Below, piece by piece: positions 32,088-42,485 of a stretch of 64,000 nucleotides of DNA. A program made the translations under genes and the position numbers. The DNA is from Kalaharituber pfeilii (Eukaryota > Ascomycota > Pezizomycetes > Pezizales > Pezizaceae), in NCBI GenBank assembly GCA_015179045.1, contig WHUZ01000004.1, positions 248,001 to 312,000 on the forward strand. The letters are read 5' to 3'. The notes under the pieces were generated by a model. The model did not search any database and was not told where the DNA came from. It worked only from the letters and a program-made list of their open reading frames with translations. The stretch's first letter is position 1. Each line of letters begins with the position of its first letter.

Positions 32088-33232
32088 ATGATTTCTTCTA
32101 TTCTTAATAACCCACAAGTTATTGAAACACAAGTTAATGAGTTGGCAGCTAAGCTCTCACAAACCTCCTTACAAAAGAATCGATTGAATGCACTAAAAAA
32201 ACGCCCTGGACCACATAGACAACCTATTGCAGCAAGGCCACGTTGGGTCCCTGTACCGTCTGCATCACCTTCTAAAAGCAAACGGAGTAGAACTGTTGAG
32301 TTCAAGCTTGGTGTACTCTCTTGGGCACGCCATACACAAGTTGATAATGGTAAAGGTAGAGTTAGAAAACCTACATTGGAAGAGATTCGGCAGAGGTTCA
32401 GATTGAAAAATGCAGCTACAATATCAAAATGGAGAAAGGTTTATATCCTTTCTTACTATATACTACCTATTTACTTAAAGCTAATATTAGATAGAATGAA
32501 GAGCTACTTTTAAAAGCACATGGAAAATCCCGGCGAATACGACAAAACATTCCGCGATGGAAAGAACTTGAGAAAGCACTTGTTACCGCCTTTACAGCAA
32601 GACGACAAATTGGCCGCGTTGTACGTTACCGGTGGTTTGAGCGAACTTCAAAACAGCTATTTAGTGAGATTTATCCTGATTCATCGGTCCAATTTCGATT
32701 TTCTCAAGGCTGGTTCCGGCGATTTTTAGCTCGTAACGAAATTACCCTCCGTGCAATAACCAACAAAGCCCAACAAACACCTGAGGAATACCATGAACTT
32801 ATTACCAACTTTTTATGCTTCAATCGCCGGAATTCACAACTACGAGATGGCACTACCGATGTTATGCAGAGAGTTGGACGATATTCAATTTCCAATATCG
32901 TGAACATGGATCAAACACCCTTGCCTTGGGAATACTTGGAGGGCAAATCATATGAGTTTAAAGGAAGCAAAACTGTATGGGTAAAGAGCCAAAAATCTGG
33001 GTGGGGGAAGCGGCAGGCAACAATTCAACTTACAGTTTTTGCAGACGGAAAGCCTCGTGTTAAGCCTCTCTTGATCTTTCGTGGTGTTGCTGAGAGTACA
33101 AGTGCTGTAAGAAAACGGGAGACCTCAAGATATGATCCTCGTGTTGTTGTTCAGTTCAATAAGAAGGCATATGCAAATACTGACATTATTCAATTTTGGC
33201 TTCAAAAACTCCTCTGTGCAACTTTCAACTAG
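32088..33232 (+). CDS. Pogo-like DNA transposase (CENP-B-type HTH, DDE_1), truncated before the second catalytic Asp
   Basis: Exon 32088-32438, intron 32439-32494 (56 nt, GTTTAT...ATAG), exon 32495-33232, giving 362 aa. An in-frame ATG at 31983 is an alternative start. Residues 65-120 form a helix-turn-helix (FKLGVLSWARH, LEEIRQRFRLKNAATISKW). A CENP-B-type domain follows (QGWFRRFLARNEITLRAITN), then the RNase H-fold start NMDQTPLPWEYLEGKSY with the first catalytic Asp and KRQATIQLTVFADG. The frame then ends at TAG within FWLQKLL. The region with the second and third acidic residues is absent: the sequence jumps at about 33215-33235 to the protein's C-terminal end in another frame (RRSARLNGKQRS, SFPVISDTEDDGPEYDFRW). 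The gene is therefore inactivated by an internal deletion. DNA binding could in principle survive. Confidence 0.8.
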
Positions 33233-33268
33233 AAGAAGTGCTAGGTTGAATGGAAAACAGCGTAGCCA

Positions 33269-33367
33269 TGTAGTTTCCTTTCCAGTTATTAGTGATACTG
33301 AGGATGATGGGCCCGAATATGATTTCCGTTGGCAGGCGGATGAGTATTAGAGGAAGAGTAGGAGATA
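33269..33367 (+). repeat. Second copy of the transposase C-terminal segment
   Basis: About 100 bp almost identical to 31743-31841, encoding SFPVISDTEDDGPEYDFRW and a stop. It shows that two pogo-like copies (31539 and 31842) lie in direct orientation. Confidence 0.8.
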
Positions 33368-33474
33368 TTACAGGGTCACCACGACGTCGACCGTAGGGTG
33401 GACGGCTGGTGAAGCAAAAAAATGTGAAAAATGCAATGCGCAAATGCGCAAATGCATCGCAGTTACACAATAGC

Positions 33475-33955
33475 TACCGTATTAACTCACTTAAGAGGCA
33501 AAACACAAACGCGCGCTAGTTCGGTCTTGGCAGAGCTTCAGGTGCTATGGATTGCGCTAGCGCGCTCTTAGCGCAATCTTGGCATTACTAACCGCAGGTA
33601 TGCAATAACTCTACGGTGCAGATACCACTATGCTCTTATTCCGTTCAGGTACCGTTGTAATGGATCTGGTAAACGCGGAGAGTTACCATCTGCCAGGTCA
33701 AAAAGACACTTAACTAGCGATACTCGCTAGTCCTCTGCATAGCTTATATAGCACATTTATGCGACTGTGACTCCATCTACCACCATTGGCTTGCATATCA
33801 CTTGCCTGCATATGTACATTTCATGTATCCACCGACCGCCCGCCCTATGGTTGCGGTGAACCAATAACAACTATTCACTATTCAGCAGTGCGTGATCTAG
33901 TGCAAGTCTAGGTGCATAGGCTAATTTCCAGCTTCTCCATTATCTCTACTCAATA
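33475..33955 (+). repeat. Pogo-like terminal repeat unit (non-coding, MITE-like), copy 1
   Basis: Begins TACCGTATTAACTCACTTAA. The internal blocks GGTAAACGCGGAGAGTTACC and AAAAAGACACTT (about 33669-33713) recur at about 34133-34175. The unit continues without transposase sequence up to the next terminal repeat at 33956. No inverted right end was found, so its right boundary is uncertain. Confidence 0.55.
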
Positions 33956-34502
33956 TACCGTATTAACTCACTTAAGAGCAAGAAAATGAACGCGCGCTAG
34001 TTCGGTCTTGGCATGGCTCAGGCGCCATTAATCGCGCTAGCGCGCGGTTCGTGCAATCTTGGCATTACTAAGCACAGGAATGCGATTATACATGGGGGCT
34101 AATCTCCAGCTTCTCTACTCTGTCACGGAGGTGGTAAACGCAGAGATTACCGTCCGCCAGGCCAAAAAGACACTTGACTAGTAATGCTCACTAATTCTCT
34201 ATGTATCTCATATACCGTATTAACTCACATAAGAGCAAGAAAGCAAACGCGCGCTAGTTCGGTCTTGGCAAAATTCTCAGCGCCAGTGCGCGTGTATCAC
34301 GCACGGGCACGTAATGATCCCCGAATTACCGCGATGCTAACCTCAACACCACGGAGATTCGTAGAGAAGCTGGAGATTAGCCGTGCTTAGTAATGCCAAG
34401 ATTGCACGAACAGCGCGCTAGCGTGATTAATGGCGCCTGAGTCCTGCCAAGACCGAACTAGCGCGCGTTTGTTTTCTTGCTCTTATGTGAGTTAATACGG
34501 TA
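33956..34502. mobile_element. TA-flanked MITE with about 118-bp terminal inverted repeats
   Basis: The left arm begins at 33958 (CCGTATTAACTCACTTAAG) and the right arm ends at 34500 (its reverse complement, CCGTATTAACTCACATAAG). TA lies on both sides (33956-33957, 34501-34502). The arms stay alignable for about 118 bp, through GCGCCATTAATC, GTGCAATCTTGGCATTACTA and AGCAC. There is no ORF. Inside it, 34213-34352 is a direct copy of the transposase element's left end, either a nested insertion or a recombination product. Confidence 0.75.
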
Positions 34503-35281
34503 CTCCTTTCTGAACGCTGAGAAAGGATTTAGAGTCTGTGATGCCCATTCATGTGCTCTAATATTTTTTTTTCCCGGGTTTGCCATAACGACTTAATGAA
34601 CACAAGGTTGGACATTTTACACGATTCTCATAGATTTGGAGTTGAACAATTCGTTTGGAGGTCACAAAACAGAGCACAAAAAAAATTCACAGCTTTGTAT
34701 TATTGCGCCTTCCCAGTGCCGTAGTTGGCTGGTCTGCATTGCGTGAGGGGATTTCGGGAAGAAACGTCATTTCAAAACCTGGTACTGCATTGGTACATTT
34801 AGAGCTAGAAAGGAAACATGCACAGATAGATTACGAAGTGTTGCTGAATAATACAAAGCATTTGATCAATTCGTATATTGAGGGTAATGGCTCTGGTGTC
34901 GAGGGTGTAACAGATCGCTGGAGGAGTATAGATCATATGGAAGTTGGAAGGTATGGCAGAGTCTTTTTACCAGATTAGAACGAAATATTCTAGTCGTTGG
35001 CCCTCTATCCCACTAATCAGAAAGCTGAGTCCGACCGTGGGCAAACTGAAAGTAAGTTTGTATTGAACTGAATTGTAAAAGAAATCTTAAAAAAAATAAA
35101 AAATAAACTTAAAGCTAAAAAAATGAAAACAACTGCCCAAACCCAATCCCAGCCCTGTCTAAACCGAGTCCGGCAAACTGTTTTCCCTCGCAATAGTCAG
35201 CGCGATCATAATGATATATCCTCCCAGCGAACCCTTAAGTCTATCCCACTCATTCTCCATCTACTAAGTGCCTGCCGCCTT
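34503..35281. other. Intergenic, possible coding relic
   Basis: Contains an ORF at 34655-34978 (NYEVLLNNTKHL-like, exact DYEVLLNNTKHLINSYIEG) with some coding feel but no family match. The remainder is A-rich near 35088-35122, the 3' flank of the MetRS gene. Confidence 0.35.
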
Positions 35282-37978
35282 CTAATTTGGAGCCCGCACC
35301 GGAGCTTCCCCCTCCTTCTTCTCCTTCCTTTTATCCTTTTTCCCCGCCCCTGGCTGCGGCGCCCCTTCCGCCATCACCTGCTTCCCGCCATACCTTGCCT
35401 TCCATTCCTCTGCCTTCTTCTCATCGATCCTACTAAACAGATACGCCGCCTTCCCAATCACATGGCCCGGCAATAAATCCATCCATCCGTCATTCGGATT
35501 TGGGATCCTCCTCAACGGCGCATTGAGTTGCTCTACAATCGAGTGTGCGATGGCAGGCATGTATGGATACACCAATGCCGAAAGCAGGTAGATGAGGTTA
35601 AGCGCGGTACCGACCACAGCCGCACACGTATCGGACGAGTTTGCAAACAAGTTATTATCTAGCTTGTTATCCTGTAAAAACTGGTTCCCGCGTCCCGAGA
35701 TCGCCATAAATTTATCCAGGCCCGCACGCAAATGTACGTTCTCCAACTCATCCACGTACTCTGCGAGCAACTTGTCCACGTCGTCCCTGAACCTCTGGGA
35801 TCCCGCTAGCACCTCCAGGGACGCCTTCGTATAGTCAGGCACTACGCTCGAGTACTTCGCGTTTGTGAACTTGATGACCCGGTTCACAAAGTTACCAAAG
35901 TTTGCCAGTAGCTCGGAATTATTCTTCGTGACAAAGTCCTTCCACACGAACTGTGTATCTCCCGTCTCCGGTCGGGACGAAAGAAGGTAATACCGCCACA
36001 CTGATGGTGGGATCCCCGTATCCCTGGCATTATCCCCAAACACACCCACGCCCCTCGACTTACTGAACTTTCCGTACTCATACTGAAGATACTCCGTAGT
36101 GCTAATATGGTGTAACTTCGTCCATGAGTCGTTAGTTCCCAGCTGGCATCCAGGGAAAATTACGGTGTGGAAAGGAACGTTGTCTTTGCCCATAAATTGG
36201 AAGAGCTTGACGTTGTCAGGGTCATGCCACCATTTCTCCCAGTCCTTGGTGTAGTTGGCAGTGATGGAGATGTAGCCAATGCAGGCCTCGAACCAGACAT
36301 AGAGAACCTTCTTCTCGAAGCCCTCAAGGGGAACGGGTACACCCCACTTCAGATCTCGAGTAATGCAGCGTGGGCGGAGACCTTCTTTCAACCATGCCTC
36401 GGTGATAATCCTGCCATTACGAGACCAGCCGCCCTCCTCGCTAGCCTTCTTACTCCATTCCTCAATGATAGGTTGAAGTTTTTCAAGCTGAAGGAAGATG
36501 TGTCTCGAGTCCCGTGGTATTGGCGAGTGTCCATCAATCTTACACCTCGGATTAATCAGATCAAACGGATCAAGTAGCGTTCCACACTTATCACATTGAT
36601 CTCCTCTCGCGTCCTCATACAGACACTTTGGGCATGTCCCCTCCACAAATCGATCTGCTAAGAATCCATCATGCTTCTCGCAGTAGAGCTGGGTCATGGA
36701 GTCGTCAGAGAGGTAGCCATTCTTGTGGAGCTTCAAAAAGATGGACTGCGCAATCTCAGTCTGTTTGGGTGTAGTAGTGCGGCCAAAGTAGTCGAAGCCG
36801 ATGTCAAACCACTTGTAGATGTCGCGGTGCAAGACATGATATTTGTCGCAAAGTTCTTGGGGGCTGCATTTTTCCTCAAGAGCCTTGGTTTCTGTGGCTG
36901 TGCCGTATTCGTCCGTGCCGCACATATATAGGGTATTGTCATTTCGAGCCTTGTGATATCTATGGGCTTATTAATAGGCAAATAGAAAAGGCTGAGATTT
37001 CAGAGACGTACCGAGCGAAGACATCTGCACTAAGCACACTACCAATGATATTTCCCAAATGAGGCACATTGTTGACATACGGAAGTGCCGAGGTAATGAG
37101 AATATTCTTTTGCCCAGGCTTTGGTAGTCTATGTACTGTTAGCAATCAGAAGCATGGTGCTTTTTCCTAAGGAACAGCTTACATATCCTGTCCTGGCTCT
37201 GGGATAATCATCTTCGCCTCCTCCTTCACATTCTGTACAAATGCTGTCTCCGGCTTCCCTTGAGCAGGACTTGGTTCGAGTGGTAGCTCACTTGTTTGCG
37301 CAGCTGCTCTTTCAATTCCCGTCTTCGCCCACGGAAGATCCAGGAGCCCTATGAACCAGCCCTTTAGGCTAGGGTAGAGGGACAGTAGATCTGGGGGTGC
37401 CTTTTCAACTGCGTCGTAAATTGTGGAGAATATTATGATCTCAGCAGGACTGACAACTGAGCCCGGGAAACCAGACTTCGAGATAATATTATCAGCCGTG
37501 TTGAGTATATAGTCATCAGGCTTTCTTGCTTTCACTGCGGAGCGAAGGAAGGACTCCTCCCATTCGGCCAGCGCCAGATCTTTGTATCGAGAGTTTGCGG
37601 TGAATGGCCATGGAGATGCGCCAACGGCAGCGAAATACCTATGTGGTTTCGGTCAGCAAACCACAATCTCCCTAGAAACGACGCTGGTCAAATGACAAAC
37701 CTGACAATGGCATTCGCCTCAATCAATGACTTGTGTAGTTGCGGAAGCTCCAGGCTCACACTTTCATTCTGCCCCGCAACTGTACCATCTCTATGTCAGT
37801 GCTTCCCCATCAGGATTTCCGAGTCCTGCGCGATCTTCCTATATCTCTTACCTTTGGAGCACTGCACGTTCACATTGTAAGCAGCTGCCGCAAGACAGAC
37901 CTTCAATGCCTGTGCGAACGTCTCCGAGCCTCGTGGGGCTATGGAGGGGATGTTTAGCTTCAGCGTACTGTCTGCCAT
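35282..37978 (-). CDS. mes1: Methionyl-tRNA synthetase, cytosolic
   Basis: Minus-strand exons are 37978-37852, 37779-37701, 37638-37183, 37128-37012 and 36959-35282. Introns are 72, 62, 54 and 52 nt and all phases agree, giving 818 aa. The protein attaches methionine to tRNA-Met. Residues 1-215 form a GST-like N-terminal domain, as in yeast Mes1, which docks on Arc1. The class I catalytic core follows: [16 protein letters not shown] (HIGH motif PHLG, about 243-246), a zinc knuckle CPKC...CDKC (about 368-384), FEACIGYIS, and GKFSKSRG (KMSKS motif, about 555-561). The anticodon-binding helical domain follows. The protein ends shortly after a basic [11 protein letters not shown] stretch and lacks an EMAP-type tail. 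It is divergent with the LTO1-like relic, sharing a 222-base promoter interval. Confidence 0.97.
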
Positions 37979-38200
37979 CTCCGGGGTGGGGCAAGCCTAT
38001 TGTTGTGTGAAAAATACGCTGATGACGGTATTGGAGGGAGGAACGAGATGGAAATGTGCCTTGGGTGCCTTGTCGGGGTTATTGGTTGCACTAGCACTTC
38101 TAAGCACTCCGATGCAGTTGGGAGGCAAGCGGGCCGGGGCAGCTTCCCAGGGTCCGACTGAGTCACGTCCGCCTCCGGCAATCGGGCGACATCACCACGC

Positions 38201-38655
38201 ATGAGAAGCAACAGCGCAGGGGCAAATCCCCTCACTAGACCGCTTTCCGCTCCTTCTCACGAGCATACATATCATAGAAGTTGGAAACCCGGCCAGTCGG
38301 CCCCAAATGGCGACGGAGATCTCCTCTCGCTGAAGGAAGGGTCTGCATACCCCGCCCCCGCACCTTCGTGCCCGGTTCCACAACGCTTATCGCAGCTTAT
38401 CAGGCAGGATGTGCTTAACTTGTACTACCATTCAAAAACAGATACTATGAGGAGGGGTACAACGATGGCTTGACAGAGGGGCGGCTTTTCAATCGTTTAA
38501 CAAAGCACATTCACATACATCTTTGCCGACAGCAAACGATGAAGAAACTGTACAGGAGACTGCAGAAGCTTAAACAGGGAGAGGCAAAATTCAAGCATAA
38601 TTGGGACGAAGAACCTGTGATATCTGATAGTGGAGATGTTGCAAGTGCCAACTAA
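38201..38655 (+). pseudogene. LTO1/ORAOV1-like gene, probably decayed by internal deletion and frameshift
   Basis: Exon 38201-38340 splices (intron 38341-38441, GTCTGC...AACAG) to exon 38442-38655, giving a nominal 117-aa frame. The join reads DLLSLKEGYYEEGYNDGLTEGR, close to the LLNLEDRFYQEGYNDG-type signature of LTO1, the adaptor that with YAE1 delivers Fe-S cluster protein ABCE1/Rli1 to the cytosolic CIA machinery. The following GLIEGRALGREKG-type helix expected in the family is missing. The frame continues with unrelated residues, then LYRRLQKLKQGEAKFKHN, which resembles the family's C-terminal helix. A different frame reads HTSLPTANDEE just before it. I therefore infer a deletion plus a frameshift. 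The GTCTGC donor is also weak. A fast-evolving short functional version remains possible. Confidence 0.45.
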
Positions 38656-40345
38656 TGAGGGTGAAGAACTCGATATTGAGGGAAGGGAAGCTTCAACCAA
38701 AATGCGGGGTTATTACGATGTAAACCGTGTGAATTACCGTCCCTCAGGCAGGTGCGCACAGCATCTGCAGCTGCAGTAACCTCAAAATCCTACAACTCCT
38801 TGAACATCCCATCGTACGACTGCTGCTCCAGTCTCTTCTCATAATCTTTTACTACTCTAATTCCTGATCACCTTGCCGCCTGAAGCCCTCCATCTACAGC
38901 TACTATTGTTCTGGCACATAAAGACATCTGAATCCCATCAACAACAAGGAAGCCTGTCGTCATAGCCAGTGAAATGGACTTCTTCCCAGGCCGAAAGCCT
39001 GCAAGTACGGTATGTCTGCTTCTCCAATTACCCCCCCCTCGTACATGCTTCCTTACTCAACCTTTTGCTAACTTTATATAGTGCCCAAATCAGCCGCCAG
39101 CACGCCCACGCACTCCAACTGTCAAACCATGCCGTACGTCTTCTCACCATCCTCACTGCCGTTATTCTCAGATCTTTCATAATGCTGCTAGCTTTGGTTG
39201 CGCGGTGCAACTGCTAAGTCGCATTCATAGTTGTTGCAAAGTGGAAAAGTTGCGCCAGGACGAATGCATGTTGTTCAGTGCCAACGAGGAAGCCGATTGC
39301 ATGCCCACGATCTAGGCTTATCGGCAGTGCACGAATTTAAACTTCCATGAGGCAACTTCACATGTTTCCAACGCTCAGGGATGTTTAAAAATCCAGATTG
39401 AGGATCAATCATTGAATCGTATATGCGCATAGACAATACTGGATTTTTACATCTTCTCAACTCAATGATTCCATCTTAATACTAGTTTCAGTCCACACAT
39501 TCTACATATATGGATGCTTACTGATGAGGTCTACAATCATTATTTTGCCAGAGAGTTAGGAGAAACTACAGACCTTGGAGGGCACTCCCATGGCATTTTA
39601 ATCATTTGATCATAATCATTGTGCTCTTGTTTCATTTTACAAAGGACGGAAAAGCTGCTACCAGACAGTGAAGGAGGCGGAATTATTAGCCAAGGGCGTG
39701 GCAGCTGCATCTAGCAATGCATGAGATTTTAAGGGGCATTAATAAGGTATTCCCATCAGCTCTTAATGTGTCTTTTAACTATACGCGGGCCGGTTATGAC
39801 ATCTATGGATTAATTGTCAGGGCGTCTAGACATCATGTTCTGTTGGACAAAATCCTAACTCAGGGTATATGCAAACGCTAAAAATGATGCTACCCATCCC
39901 AATCATCTACTTTCCGAAACTTCTTGTCCCCACCCTTCTCGCCATTGGTACTTTCCCAAAGCAATCCTCTATCCACACGCCCTCAAAACGCCCCTAAATA
40001 CTAAAAGGTCTGGGTGTTTTTGGCCGAGAGGAGATCCGAAGTCCACCGGACTTTTGATAACTGGGTACAGAGTTCGCGGACTTTCAGCATGTCAACACGA
40101 TTCTGTCCAAAGTGCCTCACAGACCCTGTCCAGTGGCTGTGCAGGGGATGTTGTACGGACGAGACTGTCACCTCTCTCCCATTTCGGCGACTTTGGTTCA
40201 ATATTATCCGTGCGCTCAAACGCCGTCGAGCATGTGAGATGGGGAACATACTTAACAAGTAACCAGAGTATATCTTCTACTAACAGTCAGCAATACAGCA
40301 ATTTGTACATATATGGTGACATCATTGGCGTTCACATCGTTAAGC
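38656..40345. other. Intergenic, no gene seen
   Basis: About 1.7 kb with only short ORFs and no recognised repeat. Confidence 0.5.
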
Positions 40346-42485
40346 TCAATATCGCCAGTATGGCCTCCATGAAAAACCATCAGTATTACCATTAATATTT
40401 TCATGGTGTTCACCAGAAACAACAGAATATCCATGTCTATTTTGATCCTGATTCAGTACCCAATCGCCGCTAATGTCAACGCTTTGCTTTAGAAGTTCTT
40501 CCTCACAATCTGCACATTCATCTCGGAAGCCCTTCTGTACGGTCTTATAATATTCAGCGTTAGAATCAATTCGAGAGGCTTTTTCGAGATGCTCCTCATA
40601 TAAACTATCCTCAGCAATCCAGTCACAATAACCCTCATTTAAGCCATCTGATGTTGAGTGATTATCAAAGAAATGAGCCTCATTTGCATCCATACAGCCG
40701 ATGTGACTGCCATGTTCACTCATTTGCGATTCCGTGCCTGCGGTTTGATGGTAATAAATGCTATAATCCTGAAATTGCCATCGATTAGTGGCATGATCAG
40801 AGTGAGTTGCAATCTTTCCACGTAACGGCATCAGGTCGTTCCCTTTGAAGCTGGTAGACATAGGGGCAACATAATAACTCTTGTCTTTCACAGTAGTGCT
40901 TATGTGTTCTTTGGATTTTTCTTCAATTGCACCTGATGATAAAAGATCATCACATGCTTTTAAAAGGGTTGCGATTGGGGAATCCAGTTTCACCTACTCA
41001 AACTTAGTTCCACGCCTCAACTTTCGAAGGCCCTCTTTTGCCCTATTCACTCACATTATTCACGTTTGATTCAGTAGCCCCAGACTTGACAACGAAATTA
41101 TCAATCTGGTTATTCTGAACCACCGATGCTTCAATTTCCCCTAGTGAGGATGATGCTCTCTTGTTTTGTCCCTGGTGCAATTTTTCAGCATCTGATTCAT
41201 CCGCTATGTTGACACGACCCATATCTGGATTATCACTCAATGCAGATTGAGACTTTTGAACTTCTTCTTGCAGCTTTTCAATTCCACTCGAAACCACTGT
41301 AAATACCTGCTCAGGAGGTGTTTCATGTTGTTCATGGCTTGTGAAGGGTCTCGGTGTTAAACATGACCTGGTACTTGGTACCTCAGAGGAGATGGAAAGC
41401 CTTGGGGAGGCAGAGCGTTCATTTTGATGTACTATCTCTGTGCCAGGGCACACCATTTCTATATGCCTATCCTCACAATGTTCGATGTCGCAGGTCAAGA
41501 GGGAGCCGCCATTGTCTCCACCCACGGGTTCTAGCATTGATTTAAAGTTTATAGCCTCCTTTGTACGACCCTCAAAGGGTATATTATTTTCAGGCAAAAA
41601 GTAAGAGGATACTTTTGAGCACTCTGTTGAAGAGGCTGCTTGTTTATTATTGGCACGTTGCAGAAATGCCATTTCACAAAATGTCAAATCTGGTACTAGA
41701 GCATATGTTAGTCAAATCATTTTTAAATGTGCTATGGAAACTAACATCCTCGCTTTTCCATAGCTGTAGATGCTCGCCCGTTTTTAAATAGTCCAAGCCT
41801 ATGTTGGGGTTTTAGCTGCTTTCAAATATCAGCAATGGCATTTAGAAATAACTAAAGTAACACCAGGACTTACTGTTAGGCGGCTCCTGTTAGTAGAATC
41901 TTTAATTGTAAAGTTCTCCATTAGTCCTTTCATTTTATGACTTTTCCTTCCTTGCGTTTTGTTTGAGTTTTTGGCAGACCTCTGCCCACGAGGTATCTCT
42001 GCAGATTGCCGATGTGTGCTGTTCGCTTCTTCAAAACAGGTCGGATCTTCACGCATTTTGTGACGTGCTTTCTTCTCATAGTGAGCTTGAGGTTTGCTTC
42101 TGCGTTTTGACGATGTAGCTACTTCAGTCCAAGTGAACTCGTGTCTTTCGGCAAATGGCTTGTCATGGGGCAAAGACCCATGGCTTGGTTTGCTGCTGCA
42201 CTGTTGCCAGGCGTGATTGATGCCAATTTGATTGCGAAGTTCATGAATGGGTGAGACTTGTCCTGGCGGGAGTGGCGGCAATCTCGAGAATGAGGGCAGG
42301 CTAGGGGATAGATTATTACTTTGCTGTAAAGGGCCCCACTCGTAGCTATCGTGCACGTTGTCGTGTGAAGTCTCCAAATCTCGTTGGTTGTGTAGTAGCA
42401 TGATTTGCTCGCTCACATACCTGGAAACCTGGGCATACTTCTGTTCACCAGGAACGGCTGCAAGTGACTTACTTGTAACACTCAT
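40346..42485 (-). CDS. Conserved-looking fungal protein of unknown function, 655 aa, 4 exons
   Basis: Minus-strand exons are 42485-41864, 41798-41742, 41695-41055 and 40993-40346. Introns are 65, 46 and 61 nt with donors GTGTTA, GTTTCC (weak) and GTGAGT; phases agree. The product is mostly Ser/Gln/Asn-rich and probably disordered. The islands that look conserved are KYAQVSRYVSEQIMLLHNQR near the N terminus, TVSPGLDYLKTGEHLQLW and VIPDLTFCEMAFLQRANN around the two small introns (about 205-240), ATLLKACDDLLSSG (about 447), and an aromatic tail FSWRPYWRY at the very C terminus. Good residue continuity across the three junctions supports the splicing. No catalytic motif, membrane span or signal peptide is visible and I do not recognise the family. 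Confidence 0.72.

Noticed and set aside
34655..34978. 107-codon plus-strand ORF
   Set aside because: Some protein-like character but no family, no start context and no support; kept only as a possible relic.
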